DNA of 64,000 bases from Catenuloplanes atrovinosus (GCF_031458235.1 NZ_JAVDYB010000001.1:1943001-2007000), one strand, 5' to 3'; shown: positions 40,832 to 48,735, numbered from the stretch's first letter. Translations and numbers: made by a program. Notes: a model not told the origin generated them from the sequence alone.

Positions 40832-42220
40832 TCAGGACGGGTTGTTGAACCCGTCGTAGGGCAGGCCCAGGTAGGGGAAGTGGCCGAGGAAACCGGCGGT
40901 GACGTCGGCCGCGGTGATGCCCTGCTCCAGCAGCCCGGTGGCCTCGTCCGGCGTGAAGTTCTCGTCGATCAGCGGGAAGGTGGCGCCCGCGACCGCGCGC
41001 AGCGCGATGCCGACCACGTCGTCCTCCGGCCGGCGCCCGTTCGGCCAGCCCGCCGCGTCGCCCGCGACCAGCCCGAACGCGTTCGGCTCGGACGCCGGCG
41101 GGATGGCGGTGTTGAGCCGGAGCATGTCGGCCTGGGTCTCGCCGGTGAAGTTCTGGAAGCCGTCGATGATTCCCTCGGGGATGCCGGTGAGCAGGATCGC
41201 CAGCAGGTCGGCGCGCTCGGTCTTGTCCGCGACCAGCTTCTCCAGGTTGGGGAACACGTCCGGGTAGAGGACCGGCAGCAGCGTGGCCAGCTCGGGCCGG
41301 GCCACGAACTCGGCGAACCGCTTGTCCTCCTTCGGCGGGAGAGCGTTGAACTGGTCCTTCTGCGCCATCGGCACGATGACCTCGTTGAACAACGGGTTGC
41401 CGAGCCGGGAGACCTGCACGGTCGGGCCGAGGTCGAGGTCGTCGCCGTTCTTGCCGTGCAGCACCCGGACCTGGCGGCGGCTGGCGGTGGTCCACACGCC
41501 GATGGTGGCCTCCGCGTCGGTGTGCTTGTACGTCTTGCCGCCCTTGGTGACCGAGGTGATCGGCAGCTGGAGCGCGATGCTGTGCACGTTGGTCTTGTCG
41601 AGCGCGTTCACGCCGTCGCCGGCCGCGTCGAAGATGTTCTTGCCGGCCACGTGCAGGTTCTGGAACGGCCGCAGCGTGCCCAGGTCGAAGATGGCGCCCA
41701 GGTCGACGAAGAAGCCGTCCGCGCGCTGCCCGGCGAAGACCCGCGCGCCGCCGGCGAGCTTGTAGACCGCGTCCTTGGCCAGCTTCGCGTAGTCCGGCGT
41801 GGACGACGGGCCGATGTTGCACGGCGGGCACGGGATGTTCTCGCCCAGCACGGTGGCCTTGCCGTGCATGTCGACGCAGGTGACCGTGTAGAACTGCTGC
41901 CGGTTCCAGTCGGGGTCGTCCAGCGATTCGATCGGTCCCGTGTTGTAGAGGAACGTCTTGTCGTTGTTGATGACCGTCTTGAACCTGAATTGGTAGACGA
42001 GGTCGGCCTGCGCGTCGCCGTTGTTGTCGATGTGGATCTCGTAGAGCACGTCGTCGCCGAACTCGAAGAAGTTCGGGCCGCCGGACGGCACCTGAAGCGG
42101 CAGATAGTTCGCGATGATCGTCACGGTGTCCGGTTTGTCCGGGCTGACGAACGCGTAAAGGTCGGTGCTGTCGGCGACCGGGTCTTTCGAGATCTCGGGG
42201 GCCTCGCGGTGCGAAGACAT
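40832..42220 (-). CDS. DUF4331 domain-containing protein
   Basis: A 462-residue protein filled by DUF4331: MSSHREAPEISKDPVADSTDLYAF, IANYLPLQVPSGGPNFFEFGDDVLYEIHIDNNGD, GQRADGFFVDLGAIFDLG and GKTYKHTDAEATIGVWTTASR are hallmarks. Unlike many DUF4331 proteins it has no visible signal peptide, yet it follows a small Tat-signal protein. The family has been noted in secreted, calcium- or haem-related contexts, but its biochemical role is unresolved. A AAGAGGT ribosome binding site precedes the ATG. It is the middle gene of a three-gene operon. Confidence 0.9.
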   Translation of the reverse strand: MSSHREAPEISKDPVADSTDLYAFVSPDKPDTVTIIANYLPLQVPSGGPNFFEFGDDVLYEIHIDNNGDAQADLVYQFRFKTVINNDKTFLYNTGPIESLDDPDWNRQQFYTVTCVDMHGKATVLGENIPCPPCNIGPSSTPDYAKLAKDAVYKLAGGARVFAGQRADGFFVDLGAIFDLGTLRPFQNLHVAGKNIFDAAGDGVNALDKTNVHSIALQLPITSVTKGGKTYKHTDAEATIGVWTTASRRQVRVLHGKNGDDLDLGPTVQVSRLGNPLFNEVIVPMAQKDQFNALPPKEDKRFAEFVARPELATLLPVLYPDVFPNLEKLVADKTERADLLAILLTGIPEGIIDGFQNFTGETQADMLRLNTAIPPASEPNAFGLVAGDAAGWPNGRRPEDDVVGIALRAVAGATFPLIDENFTPDEATGLLEQGITAADVTAGFLGHFPYLGLPYDGFNNPS

Positions 42221-42262
42221 GCTGTTACCTCTTCAGGTCGGGAGAGGGGCGGGAAAGGGAGG

Positions 42263-42529
42263 TCACTTCTTTTTCTTGGCGGCCTTGACCAGGTCGGATG
42301 CGAGACCCTTGTCCTTGACCTCGATCACTTCCTCGCCGACGAAGACGGCAAGCCGGCCTTCCTTCGCATCGAGCACCTGGACGACGATCGCGTCCTCGGA
42401 CTCGGCGCCGTTGCCCTGTGCCGCGGCCAGTCCGACCACGCCGGCGGTACCGATTCCGACCGTCGCGGTGCCGGCGCCGATGAGCATCTTGCGGCGCGAC
42501 AGTGGGAGCCGCGGGCTGTTCCGAAACAT
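42263..42529 (-). CDS. Small Tat-signal protein of the DUF4331 operon
   Basis: An 88-residue protein with a twin-arginine signal: LPLSRRKMLIGAGTATVGIG, then a hydrophobic core (TAGVVGLAAA). The mature part is short and ends in AAKKKK. It includes AIVVQVLDAKEGRLAVFVGEEVIEVK, which looks like one small beta-barrel. ATG 42529 is used since AAGGA lies seven bases upstream; ATG 42535 is too close to the ribosome binding site. First gene of the DUF4331 operon (42 bases before it). It may carry the DUF4331 protein out by hitch-hiking on the Tat system; that is speculation. Confidence 0.78.
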   Translation of the reverse strand: MFRNSPRLPLSRRKMLIGAGTATVGIGTAGVVGLAAAQGNGAESEDAIVVQVLDAKEGRLAVFVGEEVIEVKDKGLASDLVKAAKKKK

Positions 42530-42832
42530 CGTCATTTCCTTCTCTCTGCCGCCGCCGCCCATCCAAGCGGCGGGAGAATCAGCGAGGCGCCCATGAGTAC
42601 GCGGTCGGGACGCGCAATGGTTCGACCGTTTTCGGCGTGATCCACATCCGTACAGCTCACGCACAGTGTGTGACCTATGTCACCTGCGACTGCGGGTGAA
42701 CGGACCCATCCGCGCCGCGCGCGGCTCCGGATCCCGCTGCGTGGAGGTCTCTGCCGGCGCCCGGAAACGGGCCGCCGGGCGAGAGGAACTCCGGTCTACC
42801 CGCCTCGGAGGCGGCATGGCAAGGTAACCGGG
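42530..42832. other. 303-base divergent gap with Crp-like site
   Basis: Between the Tat mini-protein (leftward) and the CPCC gene (rightward). It holds the operon promoter region and a Crp-like palindrome at 42669-42684; I see no gene here. Confidence 0.55.
42669..42684. promoter_or_regulatory. Crp-like binding site
   Basis: TGTGACCTATGTCACC fits TGTGA-N6-TCAC and the actinomycete form GTG-N6-GNCAC exactly; the inner GTGAC/GTCAC arms are a perfect inverted repeat. It could control the DUF4331 operon about 140 bases to the left, or the CPCC gene about 150 bases to the right. Confidence 0.5.
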
Positions 42833-43072
42833 GTGGAGCAGTTTGTAGTCAGCCGGTGTGCGTGTTGCGGATACCGAACCGGGGGCGGGACGTGCCCGGT
42901 GTGTTTCTGGACAGAGGACGGATCGAGCGACCGGGACGCCAAGGTCGCCAAGGGCGGTCCGAACGGTGAGCTCAGCCTCGACGAGGCACGACTCAACTTC
43001 GCGATCTACGGTGCCAGCCACCGGCGGTACCTGGACGTCGTGCGCAAGCCGCGTGAGGACGAGATGCCCTGA
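42833..43072 (+). CDS. CPCC family cysteine-rich protein
   Basis: A 79-residue protein of the CPCC (cysteine-rich) family: SRCACCGYRT and GTCPVCFWTEDG give two cysteine pairs forming a zinc ribbon, followed by LSLDEARLNFAIYGASHRRYLDVVRKP, the family's conserved C-terminal block. Known members are small cytosolic proteins of unknown function. The GTG has AAGG eight bases upstream. A 10-bp hairpin at 43082 follows the stop. Confidence 0.85.
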   Translation: MEQFVVSRCACCGYRTGGGTCPVCFWTEDGSSDRDAKVAKGGPNGELSLDEARLNFAIYGASHRRYLDVVRKPREDEMP

Positions 43073-43081
43073 CCACGCCCG

Positions 43082-43111
43082 ACTGTGGCCCTCTCACAAG
43101 GGGGCCACAGT
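43082..43111 (+). terminator. Hairpin after the CPCC gene
   Basis: ACTGTGGCCC and GGGCCACAGT form a perfect 10-bp stem with a 10-base loop, ten bases past the stop codon. Confidence 0.65.
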
Positions 43112-43186
43112 GGACGTGAGGCCGGGTTCACCGGCGCTTCTCACACCCGAAACCCGGCACGCACGGGTGCTGCCGACCATGAGGGG

Positions 43187-44020
43187 ATGGCCGAGCCTCC
43201 GGTTCCGCGCCCCCGCTTCCACGACCTCGTCACCGCCGACGGCACGCCGTACCACCGGATCGCCCGCATGCCGGAGGCCGGCCTCGTCACGTCCACGGTC
43301 GTGCAGACGTGCGTGCGGTACGCCGAGCCGGACCGGTGCCGGTTCTGCGCGATCGAGGAGCCGCTGCGCGAGCCGGACGGCACGCTGCCGGTGAAGCGCC
43401 CCGCACAGCTCGCCGAGGCGGTGCGCGCGGCCGTGCGGCTGGACGGCGCCGACCGGGTCTCGCTGACCACCGGCACCGGCGCCGGCCCCGACCGGGGCGC
43501 CCGCTACCTGGCCCGCTGCGTGCGGGCGATCCGCGCCGCGATCGGCCCGGCCGTGCCGATCCAGGTCACCTGCGAACCACCGGCCGACCTGGCCGCGCTC
43601 GGGCTGCTGCGCGAGGCCGGCACCACCGCGATCGGCATGAACGTCGAGACGCTCGACGACCGGCTGCGCCGTCGCTGGCTGCCCGGCAAGGCCCGCGTTC
43701 CGCTCGCCCAGTACGAGGCGGCCTGGGAGCACGGCGTGCGCGTGTTCGGCCGCGACCACGTCTCCACCTGCCTGCTGGTCGGGCTCGGCGAGCGGCCCGC
43801 GGACCTGATCGAGGGCGCGCGGCGGCTGGTCGCGCGCGGGGTGCACCCGTTCGTCGTACCGCTGCGGCCCATTCCCGGCACGCTCGCGCACCGGGACGGC
43901 CTGACGGAACCGCCACCCGCGCGAGTCGCGATGATCACCGAGGCCGTGGACGCGCTGCTGGCCGCGCACGGGCTGGCCGGCGGCGCCGGCATGCCGCGCC
44001 GCGCCGCCGCGGTCGGCTGA
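43187..44020 (+). CDS. Radical SAM protein, MSMEG_0568-like
   Basis: A 277-residue radical SAM protein with an unusual cluster motif: CVRYAEPDRCRFC, i.e. CX8CX2C instead of CX3CX2C. FHDLVTADGTPYHRIARMPEAGLVTSTVVQTC precedes it; GTTAIGMNVETLDDRLRRRW and GLGERPADLIEGARRLVARGVHPFVVPLRPI follow, resembling biotin-synthase-like folds. I recognise it as the MSMEG_0568 type, whose members usually sit in a nitrilase/GNAT/flavoprotein cluster; none of those genes is adjacent here, so it is an orphan copy. GAGGGG directly abuts the ATG, too close for a normal ribosome binding site. Reaction unknown. Confidence 0.78.
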   Translation: MAEPPVPRPRFHDLVTADGTPYHRIARMPEAGLVTSTVVQTCVRYAEPDRCRFCAIEEPLREPDGTLPVKRPAQLAEAVRAAVRLDGADRVSLTTGTGAGPDRGARYLARCVRAIRAAIGPAVPIQVTCEPPADLAALGLLREAGTTAIGMNVETLDDRLRRRWLPGKARVPLAQYEAAWEHGVRVFGRDHVSTCLLVGLGERPADLIEGARRLVARGVHPFVVPLRPIPGTLAHRDGLTEPPPARVAMITEAVDALLAAHGLAGGAGMPRRAAAVG

Positions 44021-44028
44021 CCCGGGCC

Positions 44029-44856
44029 TCAGGCGCCGCGCAGGTGCGCCAGAACCAGCGGGTCGATGCGGCCCGGCACCAGGCGCTCCTCCAGGTTCTC
44101 GATGCCGGCCCAGCTCGCCAGCGCGTCGTCGAGCGTGGTGGTGACCCGGTGGCCGCGCTCGTGCAGCAGCGCGGTGACCTCCGCGGCCAGCGCGCCGGTC
44201 AGGTCCAGCAGCGTGGCCGGGTCCGGCTTCTCGAACAGCATGGTGTGGATGGCCAGCAGCCGGGACAGCTCCGCCACCGGGTCCGGGTGGTCGTCGGCGC
44301 GCAGGTCCACCAGCACGTCGCCGGTCCCGCCGTAGCCGCCGCCCCTCTCCACCACGTACAGCCCCGCGCTCTGCCGCCCGCGCCGGTCCCCGCCGGCCAG
44401 GTCACCCGCGTGCAGCGCGCGCAGCAGCCGCTCGGCGAACCGGCCCGGCGCCGGATCGAGCCACGCGTCCCGGACCGCCTCCAGCACGTGCGGCCCGGCC
44501 AGGATGTTGCCCTGGATCGCGTAGCCGTCCCCGGTCAGGTGCCCGGCCCAGTCGTGACACGCCGCGCCGGTGAAGGCCGCACCGGCACCGGACGGCCCCA
44601 CCACGCCCACCTGCCGGTGGTCGCGCTCGCCGTCGCCGGACACCAGCGCGGACACCGTCTCCGCCGCGGACCGGCCGTCCCGCAGCAGCTCCAGGCCCCG
44701 CGGCCGGTACGACAGGTTCAGGTGCGCCTGGGTGGCCACCGCGCCCAGCGAGGCCTCCGCGGCCGGCACCAGCGCGCCCGCCGCCAGGAACTTGCTCGCC
44801 ACCGCCACACCGTGCAGTCGCCCGTCGGCCGACCGCCCCACGATCGAGAACGTCAC
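44029..44856 (-). CDS. DUF1028 domain-containing protein
   Basis: A 275-residue DUF1028 protein: MTFSIVGRSADGRLHGVAVASKFLA, AVATQAHLNLSYRPRGLELL, GDGYAIQGNILAGPHVLEAV and GDRRGRQSAGLYVVERGGG are the family's conserved blocks. DUF1028 is related in fold to the Ntn-hydrolases, so an amidohydrolase role has been suspected but not shown. The GTG start has TAGGTT exactly six bases upstream (leaderless). It converges on the radical SAM gene with only eight bases between the stops. Confidence 0.92.
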   Translation of the reverse strand: MTFSIVGRSADGRLHGVAVASKFLAAGALVPAAEASLGAVATQAHLNLSYRPRGLELLRDGRSAAETVSALVSGDGERDHRQVGVVGPSGAGAAFTGAACHDWAGHLTGDGYAIQGNILAGPHVLEAVRDAWLDPAPGRFAERLLRALHAGDLAGGDRRGRQSAGLYVVERGGGYGGTGDVLVDLRADDHPDPVAELSRLLAIHTMLFEKPDPATLLDLTGALAAEVTALLHERGHRVTTTLDDALASWAGIENLEERLVPGRIDPLVLAHLRGA

Positions 44857-44862
44857 CGCGCG

Positions 44863-44868
44863 AACCTA
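44863..44868 (-). promoter_or_regulatory. -10 box, leaderless start
   Basis: Minus-strand TAGGTT lies six bases before the GTG at 44856. Confidence 0.5.
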
Positions 44869-44942
44869 CCTCCGGTTTGTGCCCGACCGCGACGGGTACC
44901 TGATCTTCAGGCCACGCCGACCCCCGGAAGGGACCGTTCTCC

Positions 44943-45551
44943 ATGACGCTGCGCGCGATCGTCCTCGGCTGCTCGCTCAAGTCCTCCGACGACCCGTCCA
45001 GCTCCGAGCTGCTGGGCCGGGAGGTGCTCACCGCGCTCGCGGACCACGACGTCGAGGGCGAGGTGATCCGGGTCGCCGACCACCGCGTGAAGTTCGGCGT
45101 CACCACGGACGAGGGCGACGGCGACGAGTGGCCCGCCATCCGCGCGAAGATCATGGACGCGCAGATCCTGGTCATCGCCACCCCGATCTGGCTGGGCCAG
45201 CCGTCCAGCGTGTGCAAGATGGTGCTGGAACGGCTCGACGCCGAGCTGTCCGAGACCGACGACCAGGGCCGGATGCTCACGTTCGGCAAGGTCGCGGCGG
45301 TCGCGGTGGTCGGCAACGAGGACGGCGCGCACCACGTGGTCGCGGAGGTGCTGCAGGCGCTCAACGACGTCGGGTTCACGGCCGCGGCGGCCTCCTCCAC
45401 GTACTGGGTGGGCGAGGCGATGGGCGGCGTCGACTACAAGGACGCCGGGCCGAAGCCGGACTCCACCGGCTCCGCCACGAAGACGCTGGCCGCGAACACC
45501 GCGCACCTGGCCCAGCTGCTGGCCGAGCGGCCGTACCCGCCGGTGGGCTGA
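44943..45551 (+). CDS. Flavodoxin family / NADPH-dependent FMN reductase-like protein
   Basis: A 202-residue flavodoxin-fold protein. AIVLGCSLKSSDDPSSSELLGREV matches the FMN-phosphate loop of NADPH-dependent FMN reductases, and ILVIATPIWLGQPSSVCKMVLERLD and VAAVAVVGNEDGAHHVVAEVLQALNDVGFT follow. Likely an FMN-dependent oxidoreductase of general redox use. GGAAGGGA gives a ribosome binding site about nine bases upstream of the ATG. It lies 24 bases before the MFS gene, which has its own -10 box. Confidence 0.9.
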   Translation: MTLRAIVLGCSLKSSDDPSSSELLGREVLTALADHDVEGEVIRVADHRVKFGVTTDEGDGDEWPAIRAKIMDAQILVIATPIWLGQPSSVCKMVLERLDAELSETDDQGRMLTFGKVAAVAVVGNEDGAHHVVAEVLQALNDVGFTAAAASSTYWVGEAMGGVDYKDAGPKPDSTGSATKTLAANTAHLAQLLAERPYPPVG

Positions 45552-45563
45552 GCGCGCGGGGCG

Positions 45564-45569
45564 TAGCCT
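45564..45569 (+). promoter_or_regulatory. -10 box, leaderless start of the MFS gene
   Basis: TAGCCT lies six bases before the GTG at 45576. Confidence 0.5.
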
Positions 45570-45575
45570 GGCCCG

Positions 45576-46814
45576 GTGTCGAGTGATCTTGAGGGGCCGC
45601 GGGGTCTGCGGCGGCTGCTTCTGCCGCTCGCCGTCATCTGCGTCTCGGCGGGCCTGTCCGGCGCCGTCTTCTCCCCGCTGCTGTCGCTGTTCCTGAGCAC
45701 CGAGGTCCGGGCCGGTCCCGCGCAGATCACCCTCTTCCTGGTCGCGTCGCCGCTGGCGTCCGTGGCCGTGTCCACGGTCGTCGGCCGGTTCTCCGACCGG
45801 TACCGGATCCGGCGCGCGCTGCTGGTCGCCACCGGCGTGGCCGGCGTCGCGGGCATGGTCGCCGCCGCGTACGTCCGCGACTTCTGGATGCTGCTCCTGC
45901 TCGCCGTCACGGTCTTCGCGTTCGCGCAGACCACGTTTCCGCAGTCGTTCGCGTACGCGCGGCAGGCGCTCGCCCGCGCCGACGCCGGCCGGTCCGCGCT
46001 CGCGATCAGCACGCTGCGCATGCTCTACTCCGCGGCCTGGGTCGCCGGCCCGCCGGTCGCCGCCGTCGTCCAGTCCGCCTACGGCTTCGAGTACGTCTAC
46101 CTGCTCGCCGCCGCCGCGTTCGCCGCCGCGCTGCTGGTCGCGCTCGCCTGGCTGGCCGAGCCGCCCCCGGTGCCGGACGACGGCCCGCACACGCCGCCCA
46201 CCGCCGCCCCCGCGCCCGAGGCGCTGCCACCCGACCCGGCCCGCCGGCCGGCCGCGCACGGCAACGCCCCCGGCTGGGTGCTGGCCGTGACGATCGCCGG
46301 TTTCACGCTGCTGCAAACGCCGCTCACGCTCGGCATCCAGGCGCTCCCGCTGTTCGTCACGCAGGATCTGCACGGTTCCGGCAGCGCCTCCGGCCTGATC
46401 CTCGGCCTGTGCGCGGCGCTGGAGATCCCGCTGATGCTCGGCTCCGGCGCGCTCGCCACCCGCCTCCCGCTGCGCGCCCTCATCCTCGGCGGTGCCGTGC
46501 TCGGCGCCGCCTACTACGCCCTGGCCGGGCTGGCCACGGACGTGTGGATGCTGCTGGCCGGCCAGATCCTCAACGCCGGCTACATCGCGGCCGTCACCGG
46601 CCTGGGCATCTCCTACGTGCAGAACATGCTGCCGCGCGAGCCGGGCCGGGCGACGACGCTGTACAGCAACACGTACACGATCGGCGCCATGCTGGCGGGC
46701 CCGCTGTTCGGCATCGCCCAGACGTTCGGCATCCGCTGGGCATACCCGATCTCCGCCACCCTCTGCGCCGCCGGCCTCGTCCTGCTCCTCATCACCCGCC
46801 GTGCCTGGCGGTAA
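45576..46814 (+). CDS. MFS sugar efflux transporter (SetA-like)
   Basis: A 412-residue major facilitator with twelve predicted helices. The N-terminal FSPLLSLFLSTEVRAGPAQITLFLVASPLASVAVSTVVGRFSDRYRIRRALL and the second-half GSASGLILGLCAALEIPLMLGSGALATRLPLR are typical of the sugar efflux (SetA/SotA) group. A long hydrophilic Pro/Ala loop (PPVPDDGPHTPPTAAPAPEA) joins the halves. It would export sugars or drug-like sugars by proton antiport. The start is leaderless-like. A long hairpin (47068) and a gene-poor repeat region follow. Confidence 0.9.
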   Translation: MSSDLEGPRGLRRLLLPLAVICVSAGLSGAVFSPLLSLFLSTEVRAGPAQITLFLVASPLASVAVSTVVGRFSDRYRIRRALLVATGVAGVAGMVAAAYVRDFWMLLLLAVTVFAFAQTTFPQSFAYARQALARADAGRSALAISTLRMLYSAAWVAGPPVAAVVQSAYGFEYVYLLAAAAFAAALLVALAWLAEPPPVPDDGPHTPPTAAPAPEALPPDPARRPAAHGNAPGWVLAVTIAGFTLLQTPLTLGIQALPLFVTQDLHGSGSASGLILGLCAALEIPLMLGSGALATRLPLRALILGGAVLGAAYYALAGLATDVWMLLAGQILNAGYIAAVTGLGISYVQNMLPREPGRATTLYSNTYTIGAMLAGPLFGIAQTFGIRWAYPISATLCAAGLVLLLITRRAWR

Positions 46815-46888
46815 CCCGTCCCACCGCTCCCGGCGTGGCTCCGATCCCGCACCTTCCCGCGGGCACGCGCCATGCCGGTTCCGATCTT

Positions 46889-46927
46889 CCCGCTTCCGGC
46901 GGGGCCGTTCCGCATGCTCCCGCGGGC
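46889..46927 (+). repeat. Dispersed intergenic repeat, copy B (partial)
   Basis: CCCGCTTCCGGCG, then TTCCGCATGCTCCCGCGGGC, matches the first half of copy A; the second half has diverged or been lost. Confidence 0.65.
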
Positions 46928-47067
46928 AAACCTCGCCGCGGGCTCCGACTCCGCCGGCGCTCCGCTCCGCCCGCGGCGACGGAGCCGGTCCCGGCGTGGC
47001 CCGGGAAACCCACGCGGCAGCCGTCGCCGCTCGCGTCGCGTTGCGCGGGTCTGCTGGCCGCCACGTC

Positions 47068-47116
47068 GTGAGGCTCAGGCACCGTATTCGGCGCGAATAA
47101 CGTGCCCGAGCCTCAC
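47068..47116. terminator. 49-base imperfect hairpin
   Basis: GTGAGGCTC pairs with GAGCCTCAC; after one mismatch GGCAC pairs with GTGCC, and GT-ATTCG pairs with CGAAT-AC across two single-base bulges, leaving a 3-base loop. It could end the MFS transcript or be the core of a mobile palindromic element; it lies 254 bases past the MFS stop, far for a terminator. Confidence 0.45.
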
Positions 47117-47187
47117 ATCGCCACAATGGACGATCAGCGGCCGGTGCCCTGCGCACGGCGGCGTTCCTTCCGGTCGCCGGCGGGACC

Positions 47188-47257
47188 GGGGGGCAGGAGC
47201 GCCGGCGACGACCGGTGCCCGCGGGAGCAAGCGGGCCGCGACCACGCCGGAAGCGGG
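47188..47257 (-). repeat. Dispersed intergenic repeat, copy C
   Basis: Read on the minus strand it begins CCCGCTTCCGGCGTGG and contains GCTCCCGCGGGCACCGGTCG followed by TCGCCGGCGCTCC, nearly identical to copies A and D. Confidence 0.7.
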
Positions 47258-47271
47258 AGAACAGGCTGCTG

Positions 47272-47586
47272 TCATGGGACCAGGTCGAAGAGGGAGTCGA
47301 TGCCGGACAGGGCCATCACGCGGCGGAGGCGGGGGCTGGGGCGGATGGACATCGTCACGCCGGTCTGGCCGGCGGTGCGCCAGGCGGTGATGAGGGTGGC
47401 CAGGCCGCGGGAGTCGCAGAAGGTGATGTCGGTGCCGTCGATGAGGAGGTGGCGGGGGGCGGTGGCCAGGGCGTCCAGGAGGGCGCGCTCCAGGGAGGGG
47501 GCGGTGGCGCCGTCGATCTCGCCGGCGACGTGGAGGGTGAGGTCGCCGGTGGGGTGGCCGCTGCGTCGCAGCATCAGGTCGGTCAT
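47272..47586 (-). CDS. STAS domain anti-sigma factor antagonist
   Basis: A 104-residue STAS protein: GDLTLHVAGEIDGATAPSLERALLDAL and HLLIDGTDITFCDSRGLATLITAW. The phosphorylation loop reads DSRG (Asp58-Ser59-Arg60-Gly61) rather than DSSG, so one of the two serines is replaced by Arg; whether the phospho-acceptor is kept needs an alignment. In partner switching such proteins bind an RsbW-type kinase unless phosphorylated. It lies three bases after the SpoIIE-type phosphatase gene, its likely partner. The tail ends GIDSLFDLVP as in many RsbV-like proteins. Confidence 0.9.
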   Translation of the reverse strand: MTDLMLRRSGHPTGDLTLHVAGEIDGATAPSLERALLDALATAPRHLLIDGTDITFCDSRGLATLITAWRTAGQTGVTMSIRPSPRLRRVMALSGIDSLFDLVP

Positions 47587-47589
47587 CGG

Positions 47590-48735
47590 TTAACCTCGGC
47601 CGTCTCCCGGGGTGGGCGGGGTCCAGTCCAGGCAGACCGCGACCGCGTCGTCGATCATTTCGCCGCCGATGAAGGCGCGGAGGTCGCCGATGACCGAGCG
47701 GACGGCGGCCAGCGGGGAGAGCGCGCCGCTGCGGGCCAGGAAGCGGTCCAGCAGGGTGTCGCCGTAGCGGGCGCCGCGCGCGGTGGCCTCCGCTATCCCG
47801 TCGCTGACCACGAACAGGCGGTCGCCGGGCTCCAGCGTGAACGTCTGGGTGGCGTACATGGTGCCGTCGAACATGCCGAGCGGGTCCTGCGCGTCCAGCG
47901 TGACCGGGGTGACCTCGCCGTCGCGCAGCCGCATCAGGCGCGGGGAGCCGGCGTCGACCGTGGTGACCACGCCGGTCGTCAGGTCCAGGTCCAGCATCAG
48001 CGCGTCGATGTGCTGGGTGCCCCGGTGGTACGAGTAGATGGCCTGGTCGGCGAGCATGGCCTGGTCCGCGATGTCCAGGCCGGCGCGGCGCGCGTTGCGC
48101 AGCGCGTTCATCGCCAGGCAGGTCAGCGTGGCCGCGGCCACGCCCTCGCCGTGCCCGTTGACCACCACGACCTGCAGCCGGTCCAGGTCGTCGGACCAGT
48201 CGAACGTGTCGCCGCGCACCGCGTACGCCGGCTCCAACTGCCCGGCCAGCGCGAACGCCGGGCCGGTGCGGCCGCGCCCGGGCAGCAGGCCCCACTGCAT
48301 CTCGGCGGCGAGCGTCAGCCGTTTGGTGCGCGCGGCCACCGCGTACCGGTCGGTGCCCTCGCGGGCCGCGGCGAGCGCGTGCCCGAGCAGGTCGGCGATC
48401 TCGGCCAGCTCGGCCCGGACCGCGGCGTCCGCGGGCGCCGGGAAGATCCGGGCCACGCCGAGCCGGTCGCCGCGGACCGCGACCGGCAGCCACAGCGACG
48501 GGCCGTCCTCGACCTCGGTCAGGTGGTCGAAGGCGCGCCAGGCCGGGGCGCCCGGATGAGTGATCGCCGGGCCGCCGTCCAGCGGCACCAGTTCGCTGAG
48601 CCGGTAGTCGACCTGGAACAGCTCCAGCGCGGCGCCCGCGTACTCCTTGGCCAGATATTCCGACAGGTGTTCCACGATCCGGTGGGCCGGCGCGCACATC
48701 AGCGTCCGCTGGGCGCCGATCAGGCGGTCGTGCAT
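47590..48735 (-). CDS. SpoIIE-type PP2C phosphatase with altered metal site
   Basis: A 381-residue regulator with an N-terminal GAF-like domain (residues about 10-125) and a C-terminal SpoIIE/PP2C domain (about 140-370). The first Asp (RGDTFDW, Asp176), SDGIAEATARG and MIDDAVAVCLDW are kept. The usual GDVMGHG is replaced by VVNGHGEG: position 191, where PP2C has a metal-binding Asp, is Val. Catalysis may be weak or use different metals. It would dephosphorylate a STAS protein, most simply the one encoded three bases downstream. It diverges from the MarR gene with 41 bases between. Confidence 0.88.
   Translation of the reverse strand: MHDRLIGAQRTLMCAPAHRIVEHLSEYLAKEYAGAALELFQVDYRLSELVPLDGGPAITHPGAPAWRAFDHLTEVEDGPSLWLPVAVRGDRLGVARIFPAPADAAVRAELAEIADLLGHALAAAREGTDRYAVAARTKRLTLAAEMQWGLLPGRGRTGPAFALAGQLEPAYAVRGDTFDWSDDLDRLQVVVVNGHGEGVAAATLTCLAMNALRNARRAGLDIADQAMLADQAIYSYHRGTQHIDALMLDLDLTTGVVTTVDAGSPRLMRLRDGEVTPVTLDAQDPLGMFDGTMYATQTFTLEPGDRLFVVSDGIAEATARGARYGDTLLDRFLARSGALSPLAAVRSVIGDLRAFIGGEMIDDAVAVCLDWTPPTPGDGRG

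Larger units (their letters stand above)
46815..47271. other. 457-base gene-free stretch with repeats and a long hairpin
   Basis: I find no credible gene. It contains a partial repeat copy in plus orientation (46889-46927), a 49-base hairpin (47068-47116) and a full repeat copy in minus orientation (47188-47257), so the whole forms an inverted, palindrome-centred structure between the MFS and STAS genes. Confidence 0.65.
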
